Positions 1 through 7,954 of a stretch of DNA of 19,566 bases are shown here, one piece after another. Each line of letters opens with the position of its first letter. Position 1 is the stretch's first letter. The notes under the pieces are model-generated. The model was given only the letters and a program-made list of their open reading frames with translations. It had not been told where the DNA came from and searched no databases. Source of the DNA: CAYQAE01 sp964415445 [NCBI: uncultured archaeon] (GTDB lineage Archaea; CAYQAE01); assembly GCA_964415445.1 (NCBI GenBank), contig CAYQAE010000033.1, positions 1-19,566 of the forward strand, given 5' to 3'. Position numbers and translations under genes: made by a program.

Positions 1-918
1 AAACTGCTCTAATTTAAAATAGGTATTTCCAATACCCATGTATGCGATTGAAAGATCAGGATCGTTTTTTATTGCTTCTTTATATTCGGTTATTGCAGCA
101 GAATAATTACCTATACTATCATAAATTTCACCTTTACTATAATTTGCTTCAGCGAAATTTGGATTAATTGAGAGTGCTTTTTCACATATTTTAATTGCAT
201 ATGCATATTCTTTTAGTTCACAATAAGCTGAGGCAATATTAAGTAATATTGAAGAACTAAGAGCAATACCTTTGTTAAATATTTTGAACCGTTTAAAATT
301 TTTTATCCATTCATCAACCTTTTGTGATTTATCTGAAATGAGATTATCTTCATCTTTTAAAATTATTTTCTCTCTATCTATAAAACTTGTCTTATTTTCT
401 AATATCATTGACATTCTCATAGCAAAGTCTATGACTAAAATTTTACTTTCTGCTAAATTAAATATTAAAAACGCATGATCATTAGTTAAAGCTGTTTTTA
501 CATCAATACCAATTTTAGATAAAAGAATGTAAGCAATTTGAGAAGTAAGACCACAAGAAGTTAGTCCTTTAATTATTTCTTCTTTTTTTTCTATATTAAG
601 TTCAGACTCTGTCAATTGAGTAAATATATTAGTATTTGAAATGCAATTTACGAACAGTTTAAGAATAAAAGACGGTTCTGAAGATCCAAAATTTGCTCTT
701 TCTCGCAAAGTATCTATCAATGTATCCATAAATTGAGTTAGTTTCTCATATTTTTCTCTTTCCAACGTATTTGATATTTTTTCTTTTAGATCAGAAAAAT
801 TTAGTCCATAAAATAATTTCTCATTAATTTTAGTGGCAATATCCTTAATATACTCTTCAGGATATTTTAAATCTCTTAAAATATCTTCTAACTCCTTATT
901 TTTTAAATTACTTTTCAT
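1..918 (-). CDS. TPR-repeat protein, 3' end cut by window edge
   Basis: An open frame of 306 codons runs from an ATG at 918 to the left edge with no stop, so the C-terminus is missing. Residues 1-210 are a charged, mostly helical region I do not recognise. From about residue 221 there are TPR-type 34-residue repeats: 221-254, 255-288 and a third cut off at 289-306, with the usual small/aromatic pattern, ending in INPN and NDPD. TPRs are protein-interaction scaffolds; no partner can be named. No Shine-Dalgarno sequence precedes the ATG. The frame continues upstream past a TGA (931-933) into about 36 more coding-like codons, so the true N-terminus is uncertain. The protein is probably cytoplasmic, as there is no signal peptide or membrane helix. 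Confidence 0.8.
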   Translation of the reverse strand, partial: MKSNLKNKELEDILRDLKYPEEYIKDIATKINEKLFYGLNFSDLKEKISNTLEREKYEKLTQFMDTLIDTLRERANFGSSEPSFILKLFVNCISNTNIFTQLTESELNIEKKEEIIKGLTSCGLTSQIAYILLSKIGIDVKTALTNDHAFLIFNLAESKILVIDFAMRMSMILENKTSFIDREKIILKDEDNLISDKSQKVDEWIKNFKRFKIFNKGIALSSSILLNIASAYCELKEYAYAIKICEKALSINPNFAEANYSKGEIYDSIGNYSAAITEYKEAIKNDPDLSIAYMGIGNTYFKLEQF

Positions 919-1330
919 AAAATCATCAAATCAGCTTAATAAATTTAAATTATCAATATAGTCCAAAGGACCTAAATTTTCCAAATAGGAAATAAAAGAG
1001 TTTAATGAATACAACTCCTTCGCAATTTTTTGGTTTAATTATAATTTGTAAAATATAGTATTTAAACCTTTGTTCAAAAAATTAAATAATATGTTTAAAT
1101 ATATTTACATATGATTTATCATGCTATGTTTTGTTTATATTTAACAAATAATTTAAATAAATAGAAGAAGAACAAATTTAACTTTAATACACTAAAAATG
1201 CTATAGAATTTCAAAATAGAGATGAAATAATTTTAATAAAATTTAATTCAAAAATAATAAAGATTAAATAATTAGATGTTATTTTAATTCTTTAGTTTTA
1301 TAATTTAAATATTTTGTAGAGGGATACATC
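919..1330. other. AT-rich intergenic region between divergent genes
   Basis: About 410 bp separate the divergent TPR and RAD55-like genes. The part nearest the TPR gene (931-1041) is open in the TPR frame on the minus strand and may be a lost N-terminus. The rest is extremely AT-rich. A TATA-like TTTATAATTTAAAT near 1297-1311 lies just before the RAD55-like gene. On the minus strand a TATA-like TTTAAATACTATATTT near 1047-1062 could serve the TPR gene. I see no RNA gene, long repeat or other ORF here. Confidence 0.5.
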
Positions 1331-2101
1331 TTGCGTTGTAAAACTGGAATTGATGGATTAGATAAAATGTTAAAAGGCGGTATTCCAAAAGGTAATAGCG
1401 TTTTATTATATGGTGGACCAGGTTCTGGAAAAACTATATGTTCTGTGCAATTTATTTTAGAAGGTGCCAAAAAATATAATGAAAAAGGAATATTAATATT
1501 ACTTGAAGAAAGTGCCAAGAGAGTAGCTGGATATATGGCGGGTGTTGGTCTAGATTTAGAATCAGCTATTGTAAGTGAGAATATAAAAATATTTAGTATT
1601 GAAAGATTTAGATCTAAGAAAATTTCTTTTTCATATTCTAATACGGGATCCATGAATCAGAAGGATTTTTCAAAACCAATACTTAAAGATTATATTCCGC
1701 CTGTGCAGAGATTACAAATGATCTTAGGTGAAATTGATGAACATATCAAAGATGTAGATAGGATAGTTATAGATAGTGTCACAAGTTTGAGGCTTCAGCA
1801 TTCTGAATCTGAATTTAGACAAAATTTACATGGTTTTTTTGAATATTTAGCAGAACATGATGTAACTTCGATAGTAACAGCAGAAGCTTTAGGCCATAAT
1901 GCTGAAACTGTAGCAATAGAGCAATATGTTGCAGATGGAGTAATTGTTTTGCATAATATGATGAGTAAAGTTGAAAGAATACGTGCAGCTGAAATATTAA
2001 AAATGAGAGGAACAAGCCATGATAAAAAGCTTAGACCACTTGAGATAACACCTATAGGTATCACTGTTGAGCCAAGTGAAAAAGTTTTTATGATATCTTA
2101 G
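1331..2101 (+). CDS. RAD55/KaiC-family RecA-fold ATPase
   Basis: A 256-aa single-domain RecA-fold ATPase of the archaeal RAD55/KaiC-like group. It opens with the family pattern TGIDGLDKMLKGGIPKGN, then Walker A GGPGSGKT (residues 28-35), a catalytic-glutamate-type LLEES (57-61), and Walker B IVIDSVTSLR (145-154, Asp148). A conserved C-terminal RPLEITPIGI follows. Family members act as ATP-driven switches or in signalling; the client cannot be read from sequence. The start is TTG at 1331, supported by AGAGGG about 7 nt upstream; the next Met is residue 13, too late to keep the first strand. Its TAG stop overlaps the TAA of the convergent gene by 4 bp. That neighbour carries a degenerate homologue of this domain, which suggests a functional pair (inference). 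Confidence 0.88.
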   Translation: MRCKTGIDGLDKMLKGGIPKGNSVLLYGGPGSGKTICSVQFILEGAKKYNEKGILILLEESAKRVAGYMAGVGLDLESAIVSENIKIFSIERFRSKKISFSYSNTGSMNQKDFSKPILKDYIPPVQRLQMILGEIDEHIKDVDRIVIDSVTSLRLQHSESEFRQNLHGFFEYLAEHDVTSIVTAEALGHNAETVAIEQYVADGVIVLHNMMSKVERIRAAEILKMRGTSHDKKLRPLEITPIGITVEPSEKVFMIS

Positions 2102-4476
2102 AATATAACTTTTAGTTTCCCTTTTTTATCTTTTTTTAGCCTAAATTTACCTGTAGAATGGTTAATGCATGAAAACTTTTTGATAGCTATAGATTTTTTG
2201 GGTCTTTCATATATCTCTATATCTCCATCAAAAGATTCTGCAAGCTGATCTATGGCTTCAAGATCAACGTTTACATTTACAAATGATAAAATAGACATAT
2301 TCTTTTCTTTAGCTTTTTTCTTTAGGCTATAGATAAAACTTTCCAAAATTGGAATATTCTCTATTGATACAAAATCAGATAGTATATCAAAAATTACAAT
2401 TTTTTCTTCTGTTTTTACTTCTTTTGAAATTTTAGTTAAGCTTAAATTAATCGAAGTAGGACCTGAATCCGAATGAGATACTCTCTCTCTTTTTGGAGAA
2501 TCTTCAGTTAAAATAGCATAAAAATTCTCATTTTCTAAATACTTTTCTAAGTATGTAGGTACAATTTGGCCAATGTAAATACAAGAGGTCTTATCTAAAT
2601 TATTTAAAATTATACTTTCAATCAAAAGTTCTTTTTCATCACAGACTGGAGATATCGATAAAACTGTACTTTTTTTGGGTATCCCCTTTTCAAACAAAAG
2701 ATCTATTGAATTTATACCTACAGAATATCTATCTTGAGGAATACCTAAATTTAAATTTTGTATTTGAGTATTATCTAATTTTTTGATAATTTTTTGTGAA
2801 TATTCAGGCAATCTTTCAAATCCATGTTTCATATCTTTGAGTTCTTTCTCTTTTTCTTCATGCTCAATCATTATTTTGAAAGCTTCGCTATCTTTAGGAT
2901 ACTCATCAATATTCATATCTTTTTTATTTCTAAATTTAATAAAACCAAACAATGATATAACAATTATAGATATAGTTATCAAAATAATTATCATTAGATT
3001 ATTTTTAGGGCTATCTGAATCATTCTTATTATCTAATCCTTGAGAATAAGTTATATTATCATATTGTCTTTTGATTAATTCATTATTATTATAAGTTAGA
3101 GTCTCAAGTGAATAGTTACCTTCAGGTATAAGGCCATCCAAATTAAGTACATAATATCCATAATTGTTTGTCTCATCTAAAACATCGCTTGCTATGAAGC
3201 TTCCATTTTTGTCATAAATTTTTACATGGATATTTAAATTACGTATATTTTGGGTAGTATGTGGATTTTCATAATATAGAAGCAGTCTATCTCCAGAAAT
3301 TTTAGTTTGTAGGTTCATTGAAAAAATTTCAAAATTAATAGTTGCAATTTTATATTCATAATTTGATTTATTTGCAAAAAAAGTAATACTTTTTTCTCCT
3401 TCTTCTTCTACAATAGATAGATTAAGTAGATACATCTGATCTTTGATTGTGAGATTTTCAGAATATACACTATATTGGTATTTAAGTTTAGCATTGGCGA
3501 TATTTTTTTGGGATAAATTGTCAATAAATCGGACCCAAAATAGCGCTCTATCTCCCCGCATAATCTGTTTTTCATAGTCTATAAGGATAAAACTTGGTCT
3601 TTGCGATACATCAATTAATGAACAAGTATATGTTGATAGAAATTCCGATCGATTAAGTGTATAATTTACCAAAAAAATACCTATCTGATCGAAATTAATA
3701 TCTTTAGAATACGTTCCATCACCATTTGAATCTTCCATTATACCAGAGAGATTTAAACTTGGAATATTATATTTTAATGTTGCATTATGTATTTTATTTC
3801 CCAAAAAATCAATATAATCTACATTCAATCTAGTAGTGTAATCATAATATGTATTTATATTCTCTGCAGATGCTGATGTGTTAATTGGTGAAGTTGATAT
3901 ATTTAAAATTAGAGAAAAATCAGTTTCAAAACTAAAATAATCCCAATCCCCATCAATAAGCATAGCTACATTAGAATTATCATCACTTGAATTTGAATGA
4001 TACCATTTAACTTTTGTTGCTCCAGCTTCTCCAGAATCTAAATTAACATAAAGATAATACATACCTCTCTCTAAATAAATTGGTTCTATCGCTTTAGTTA
4101 TCCATTTTTCGTTAATCTCATCTGAATTTGAAACAGTAATATTGAATTTTTTTATTAGCCCTTCAGAAGAATCAGGCGAATATAATCCTTTAGGATGTGA
4201 ATTATTATAGCTATCTCTAAGATCAATAGGTATTAATTGAGATCCATATACTGTTTCATTAAAAAAAGAAGAATTTTTTAGATATAATTTTATTTCAAAC
4301 AAATAAGAATTATTTGTTAAATTAAAAGAATTTGCAAAAATTCTACCTTTAATAAATCCCCCATAAGTAGTATTATTTTCTACAATTGACAACCTAGTGT
4401 TTGCAGCTTCAACATTAGAAGAATTAGAAATTAATACAAATAATAATGTTATAAAAATATATTTTTTGAATATCAT
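2098..4476 (-). CDS. Membrane-anchored receptor-like protein with degenerate RAD55-like cytoplasmic domain
   Basis: The frame can be read from a GTG at 4530 (810 aa), but that GTG lies inside an inverted repeat. The ATG at 4476 gives 792 aa starting with a clean signal peptide (MIFKKYIFITLLFVLIS, then Ala-Ala), so I choose it. Numbered from the GTG, residues 44-510 are a beta-rich ectodomain with many N-x-S/T sequons, consistent with Ig-like modules. Residues 512-531 are a membrane helix, 535-590 a charged linker, and 595-810 a RecA-like fold. The stretch VGINSIDLLFEKGIPKKSTV aligns with the RAD55-like opening of the neighbouring ATPase. The Walker A position reads SPVCDEKEL and lacks the Gly-Lys-Ser/Thr core. 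A Walker B-like IVIFDILSDF (711-720) persists. It is probably a non-ATPase sensor or scaffold tied to the surface; this role is inference. Confidence 0.8.
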   Translation of the reverse strand: MIFKKYIFITLLFVLISNSSNVEAANTRLSIVENNTTYGGFIKGRIFANSFNLTNNSYLFEIKLYLKNSSFFNETVYGSQLIPIDLRDSYNNSHPKGLYSPDSSEGLIKKFNITVSNSDEINEKWITKAIEPIYLERGMYYLYVNLDSGEAGATKVKWYHSNSSDDNSNVAMLIDGDWDYFSFETDFSLILNISTSPINTSASAENINTYYDYTTRLNVDYIDFLGNKIHNATLKYNIPSLNLSGIMEDSNGDGTYSKDINFDQIGIFLVNYTLNRSEFLSTYTCSLIDVSQRPSFILIDYEKQIMRGDRALFWVRFIDNLSQKNIANAKLKYQYSVYSENLTIKDQMYLLNLSIVEEEGEKSITFFANKSNYEYKIATINFEIFSMNLQTKISGDRLLLYYENPHTTQNIRNLNIHVKIYDKNGSFIASDVLDETNNYGYYVLNLDGLIPEGNYSLETLTYNNNELIKRQYDNITYSQGLDNKNDSDSPKNNLMIIILITISIIVISLFGFIKFRNKKDMNIDEYPKDSEAFKIMIEHEEKEKELKDMKHGFERLPEYSQKIIKKLDNTQIQNLNLGIPQDRYSVGINSIDLLFEKGIPKKSTVLSISPVCDEKELLIESIILNNLDKTSCIYIGQIVPTYLEKYLENENFYAILTEDSPKRERVSHSDSGPTSINLSLTKISKEVKTEEKIVIFDILSDFVSIENIPILESFIYSLKKKAKEKNMSILSFVNVNVDLEAIDQLAESFDGDIEIYERPKKSIAIKKFSCINHSTGKFRLKKDKKGKLKVIF

Positions 4477-4520
4477 CTCGATCCACAAGAAGAGATACCA
4501 CTTATGGACTCTTCGCGATA

Positions 4521-4590
4521 AATAAGACACTTACATGTAATAAAATGTAAGCATTAGCTGAGAATTGCTCAGCACTTAAAGTGTCTTATT
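4521..4590. repeat. 70-bp nested inverted repeat (three-way-junction-like)
   Basis: Outer arms AATAAGACACTT (4521-4532) and AAGTGTCTTATT (4579-4590) are perfect 12-bp complements. Between them sit two more hairpins: CTTACAT (4530-4536) with ATGTAAG (4545-4551), and GCTGAG (4557-4562) with CTCAGC (4568-4573). With a 9-bp outer stem all three can form together, giving a three-way junction. The element starts 3 nt after the stop of the upstream surface-protein gene and lies before the receptor-like gene. On the plus strand it is followed by a T-rich tract, but that tract is the Lys-rich 3' end of the minus-strand gene. It could be an RNA processing or termination structure, a small RNA, or a MITE-like insertion. 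No target-site duplication is evident. Confidence 0.75.
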
Positions 4591-4593
4591 TTT

Positions 4594-6222
4594 TTATTTT
4601 TTTTGTTTATAAAGACCTGCAGATCCTCCTAAAATACCAAAAAGTGATGTTACAACATAAGTGGAGGAGATATCTTCATTTGTAGAATTTTCATCATGAT
4701 GCGTTTCGGGCCATTCAACTGTTACGTTCATAACTTGGTCCCAATCAACACCATAAAATCCATCACCTGTATCTATTGAAGTTGTAGCATCAATACCTTC
4801 TGTGCCATTGCAACTTAAGCTATAATAAGAAGGCGACCTGCTATTTTCAATATAGGTTATTACATATATGGGTGAATCTAGATAATATCCACCTATTGGA
4901 ATATTTATCCATCCTTCTGAAATATCAGTGAGCGTTATGGTATAGTAAATTTGTTCTGTTGGTAATTTAACAATATCTACTCCACGTAATTCTAAGGTAA
5001 GATTTCCTTCTACTTCAAAATCTCCACATATCTTTTGAACATGTACTGTTACATTATATAAATAACATTCTTTTCCAATATCTACAATTTGTCCAACTTT
5101 TATTCCATCTCCTACTGCCCAGCCAATATGATCTTCTATTTCGATTTCAGTATAATCTATTACATTCTTAACTTCTAAATACCAAATATTTGTTGCAGTT
5201 GATTTTCCATCTGTAATCTCTACTTTAATTTCATAATTTCCTGCAGAAGAATAATTTGTTTTAAATTCGATAGCATCAACATCATAAGCGACTAATTGGT
5301 CAAAAACATACCATTTTACTTCAAGAGAATCTCCATCTGGATCTAATTTTTCAATTGAAAATATCTGTTTTTGATTTTCATCAATTGAAATATTTGACTT
5401 GGGATTATAATTTTCAATAACAGGTGGCCTATTTACATTGTTTACTTCTAATTGCCATATATTTTGTGCAGTTTTATCTCCATCAGATACATTTACTTTT
5501 ATGCTATAATTTCCAGAAGAATTATAATCAGTGCAAAAAGTAAAATTGTCATTTTCCTGCTCTAATTTTCTATTGACATACCATTTAGTTTCTAAAGGAT
5601 CTCTGTCTTTATCTTCTGCTACAATAGAAAAAGTTTGGTTTTGGTTTTCATCAATTTCTAAAAAACTTTCATTCGGATCTTTGTATACTATTTGAGGAGC
5701 ACTATTTTCAGATTGAGTTATTATTTTTTTAACTGTAAGATTTACACCTATAGTTAAATTCCATTTTAGAGGTATAGCTAATTTAATTTCTAAATCCCAT
5801 GTAATTGATAAAATACAATTGAAAGTAATATTATTTTCTTGATTGTAAAGATTAAAATATGCATTGTATTTTCCTGAAAATAGGGAGTCTATATCAAAAT
5901 TAGCTGAAAAATTACTGAAAAGAAGCCTCTCTCCATTTTTAAATCTATATAATCTTAATCTATTGTAAGTTGATCTATTTAGATTAATATTATATAAAAG
6001 ATCATCATCTTTATACAATAGTGCAGTGTGTTGGAGTTTTTGAAATCCTTCCTCAGAGCTAATACAAAACTTATAATGCCACGTATATAGAAAAGAATCT
6101 TCATTAAGTTTTTGATAATTTTGAAGTTGGACATTATTGAAATAAGATGCATAGGCGCTATTAAAACTAATTAAAATGCACCATAAGGTACCAACTACTA
6201 CTTTGTGGCTACTAAATTGCAT
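4594..6222 (-). CDS. Exported surface protein with two tandem PKD/Ig-like repeats
   Basis: 542 aa. Residues 1-26 form a signal peptide ending near NSAYA. Residues 30-165 are a beta-rich N-terminal domain. Two tandem repeats of about 90 residues follow (175-263 and 266-354); both contain DENQxQxFSI, a KWYV strand, Y-SS-GNY and IKVxxxDG, and end in LEVxNV, as in archaeal PKD/Ig-like modules. Residues 365-505 form another beta-rich domain. A short C-terminal hydrophobic stretch (521-538, with GILGGSAG) ends in QKK and may be a membrane or processing tail. Many N-x-S/T sequons suggest glycosylation outside the cell. The ATG has a GGCGAG ribosome site 3 nt upstream. It is probably an S-layer-associated or adhesion protein. 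Exact function is unknown, but it may work with the downstream receptor-like protein. Confidence 0.75.
   Translation of the reverse strand: MQFSSHKVVVGTLWCILISFNSAYASYFNNVQLQNYQKLNEDSFLYTWHYKFCISSEEGFQKLQHTALLYKDDDLLYNINLNRSTYNRLRLYRFKNGERLLFSNFSANFDIDSLFSGKYNAYFNLYNQENNITFNCILSITWDLEIKLAIPLKWNLTIGVNLTVKKIITQSENSAPQIVYKDPNESFLEIDENQNQTFSIVAEDKDRDPLETKWYVNRKLEQENDNFTFCTDYNSSGNYSIKVNVSDGDKTAQNIWQLEVNNVNRPPVIENYNPKSNISIDENQKQIFSIEKLDPDGDSLEVKWYVFDQLVAYDVDAIEFKTNYSSAGNYEIKVEITDGKSTATNIWYLEVKNVIDYTEIEIEDHIGWAVGDGIKVGQIVDIGKECYLYNVTVHVQKICGDFEVEGNLTLELRGVDIVKLPTEQIYYTITLTDISEGWINIPIGGYYLDSPIYVITYIENSRSPSYYSLSCNGTEGIDATTSIDTGDGFYGVDWDQVMNVTVEWPETHHDENSTNEDISSTYVVTSLFGILGGSAGLYKQKK
5161..5700 (-). 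repeat. Tandem ~270-bp protein-coding repeat (PKD/Ig-like module)
   Basis: Two adjacent copies of about 90 codons inside the surface-protein gene, at about 5434-5700 and 5161-5427. Matching landmarks (DENQ, KWYV, GNY, DGDK/DGKS, NIW, LEV) recur 90-91 codons apart. This marks an old internal duplication; the copies have diverged in sequence. Confidence 0.75.
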
Positions 6223-6372
6223 TTACTCGCCTTTTTAAATAATCAATTAACTAATATTCATACTTGTATGTTAATATATAAACTAATATACTATATAAAC
6301 TTAATGTTTAAAAAACACAAAAATAAATTTTATTAAAAAAGAATTTAAATTTGTATTGAATAAGCTTTTATT
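6223..6372. promoter_or_regulatory. Divergent promoter region
   Basis: 150 bp between divergent starts. For the minus-strand surface gene, TATA-like TTTATATATTAA at 6271-6282 predicts a start of transcription near 6252 and a leader of about 30 nt that ends with GGCGAG. For the plus-strand UPF0316 gene, TTTAAAT at 6344-6350, preceded by a purine-rich AAAAAGAA that could act as a BRE, sits about 26 bp before the ATG with no Shine-Dalgarno sequence. This fits a leaderless transcript. Positions are inferred from spacing alone. Confidence 0.5.
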
Positions 6373-6954
6373 ATGTCATTTATAGATTCAAATTTATTTA
6401 TATATGGAATATTACCTATAATAATATTTTTTGCAAGAATTGCTGATGTATCTATTGGCACGGTTCGAATTATGCAGGTTTCAAGAGGAAATAGAAATTT
6501 AGCTGCTTTTTTAGCTTTTATTGAAGTTATGCTTTGGTTGCTTGCAATTACTGTAATTTTAAACTACATAACAAATATTTTTGCCTTATTTGGGTATTGT
6601 TTAGGTTTTTCGATGGGAACATTTATTGGAATTTTTATTGAAGAAAAATTAGCTATAGGAAAACTAATCGTAAGAATAGTTAGCAAAAAGGATGTAAAAA
6701 ATCTCACTGCCTCTTTAAACGACAAAGGATATGGATTTACCAAAGTAGATGCTGAAGGTGCTACAGGTAAAGTAAATATCGTTTATACGATTATAAAAAG
6801 GAAAGAATTAGAAAATGTAGTATATATTATTCAAAAATTCAATCCAAAAGCATTTTATTCTGCAGAAGAAGTAAAAACTGTGCATGAAGGTATATTCCCT
6901 GTTCATGAATGCTATCACAAAAATAGGATACTAAGAAGACTTAAAAGGAAATAA
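6373..6954 (+). CDS. UPF0316 / DUF2179 membrane protein
   Basis: 193 aa, typical length for UPF0316. Three membrane helices lie at about residues 8-24, 44-63 and 69-90. They carry family features: DVSIGTVRIMQVSRGNRNLA, a conserved FIEVMLWLL, and an EEKLAIG segment leading into the cytoplasmic DUF2179 domain (about 105-170). The DUF2179 domain is a small alpha/beta domain found in several bacterial and archaeal membrane proteins of unknown role. The C-terminus is strongly basic (ILRRLKRK). The gene stands alone on the plus strand, converging on the zinc-ribbon gene with only 5 bp between stops. The start at 6373 is supported by the TATA spacing and not by a ribosome site. Confidence 0.88.
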   Translation: MSFIDSNLFIYGILPIIIFFARIADVSIGTVRIMQVSRGNRNLAAFLAFIEVMLWLLAITVILNYITNIFALFGYCLGFSMGTFIGIFIEEKLAIGKLIVRIVSKKDVKNLTASLNDKGYGFTKVDAEGATGKVNIVYTIIKRKELENVVYIIQKFNPKAFYSAEEVKTVHEGIFPVHECYHKNRILRRLKRK

Positions 6955-6959
6955 TTGAT

Positions 6960-7238
6960 TTATAAGTCACATGCGGCTTCTTTTTTTTCATCGAATTTAT
7001 CTTCTCCTTCTTTTATTTTATCTAAACATGGATTCATACAATTGGGGCATAAAATTTGTTCGTCTTTGATTTTTGCTTCACTTCCAGAAAAAGAAATCTT
7101 ACAGTTTTTACATAAGAATTCAGATGAAAATTTATCTTTAATCTTGTCTTCTTCTCTATCCATCAAAACTGAAGTAATATAGTAGCTAATTATAAATACA
7201 ATTAAAATCAAAAGCATTTCATATTCTAATATATTCAT
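6960..7238 (-). CDS. Small membrane-anchored zinc-ribbon protein
   Basis: 92 aa. One N-terminal membrane helix (about residues 8-25) is followed by a charged cytoplasmic tail. The tail holds two Cys pairs, CKNC and CPNC, about 23 residues apart, the layout of a zinc ribbon; an extra Cys follows in CPNCMNPC. The end is very acidic/basic (EGEDKFDEKKEAACDL). The ATG at 7238 has GGTGA about 5 nt upstream. It lies 14 bp after the methyltransferase gene and is probably the last gene of that operon. Small archaeal zinc-ribbon membrane proteins of this type are common, and their roles are unknown. Confidence 0.7.
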   Translation of the reverse strand: MNILEYEMLLILIVFIISYYITSVLMDREEDKIKDKFSSEFLCKNCKISFSGSEAKIKDEQILCPNCMNPCLDKIKEGEDKFDEKKEAACDL

Positions 7239-7252
7239 TATATCACCTAATT

Positions 7253-7948
7253 CTATTCAACTAATGGAACAAAAGAATAATATTCAGAAGTATATTCTAT
7301 TTTGATTTTTTTATCTATTTTTTTCATAATAATCATTGGACCCGACATATATGGGCAAACTAAAATACCCCTCTCTTTTAGAAATTTATTTGCTAATAAT
7401 TCAATTTTTTCTTCGCTATTTTTAGATATTCCAGCAGTAAGCATTATTCTGTCAAATTTTTCATCTGATTCATTGATCATTTCAAATACATTAGACCATC
7501 TAAATTCAATATTTTTGAATTTTTCTTTATCCTTTTCAAGACTATCTATAAACCGTTTGTGGTTTTCTTTTGATAATTTGTGTAAGTTTTTTATTCTTTC
7601 AAGACTTAAAACTTTTCCTGGATAGACTAAATAAGCTAAAAGAGTTGCATTCCATCCGCTTCCAGATCCGATTTCTAAAAAATCTAAATTTGGATATAAT
7701 TTTGCTAAAAATAACATTCTAGCTACAGTTGAAGGTTGAGATATTGTCTGATTATCAGTTAGAGGTATTGCAGTATCATGATAGGCTTGGGGTGCACTCT
7801 CCACAAAAAAAATTCTATCAACAAATTTCATTGCTTCTAAAATTTTATCTACTCTTTTTTTATCATCCTTGTCTTTAGAAAAAGAACTAATATAACCTCT
7901 AACACTATCTAACATACTTTTTAGATCATTTGATCTTCTAAATATCAT
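7253..7948 (-). CDS. pcm: Protein-L-isoaspartate O-methyltransferase homologue
   Basis: 231 aa, normal length for PCMT. It would methylate L-isoaspartyl residues in damaged proteins using S-adenosylmethionine, starting their repair in the cytoplasm. Visible motifs: the substrate-binding NQTISQP (residues 66-72), SAM-binding motif I LEIGSGSGWNATLLA (91-105), LSLER (114-118) where the ribose-binding acidic residue sits, DRIMLTAG (166-173), and the family ending YSFVPLVE. An N-terminal extension of about 30 residues (MIFRRSNDLKSMLDSVRGY) differs from the shortest PCMTs and resembles archaeal versions. No clear ribosome site precedes the ATG. It starts 6 bp after the CBS-domain gene, so coupled translation is likely. 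Confidence 0.87.
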   Translation of the reverse strand: MIFRRSNDLKSMLDSVRGYISSFSKDKDDKKRVDKILEAMKFVDRIFFVESAPQAYHDTAIPLTDNQTISQPSTVARMLFLAKLYPNLDFLEIGSGSGWNATLLAYLVYPGKVLSLERIKNLHKLSKENHKRFIDSLEKDKEKFKNIEFRWSNVFEMINESDEKFDRIMLTAGISKNSEEKIELLANKFLKERGILVCPYMSGPMIIMKKIDKKIKIEYTSEYYSFVPLVE

Positions 7949-7954
7949 TTTAAT

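Noticed and set aside
272-478. Plus-strand 68-aa reading frame
   Set aside because: It lies wholly inside the TPR gene on the other strand and has a composition typical of a shadow frame. The same holds for the other short opposite-strand frames within rnf genes.
4528-4530. GTG start giving an 810-aa receptor-like protein
   Set aside because: It lies in the inverted-repeat arm and adds 18 residues before a clean signal peptide that begins with ATG at 4476.
4579-4602. Stem plus T-tract as a plus-strand intrinsic terminator
   Set aside because: No plus-strand gene ends here. The T-tract is the complement of the Lys codons and stop of the minus-strand surface-protein gene.
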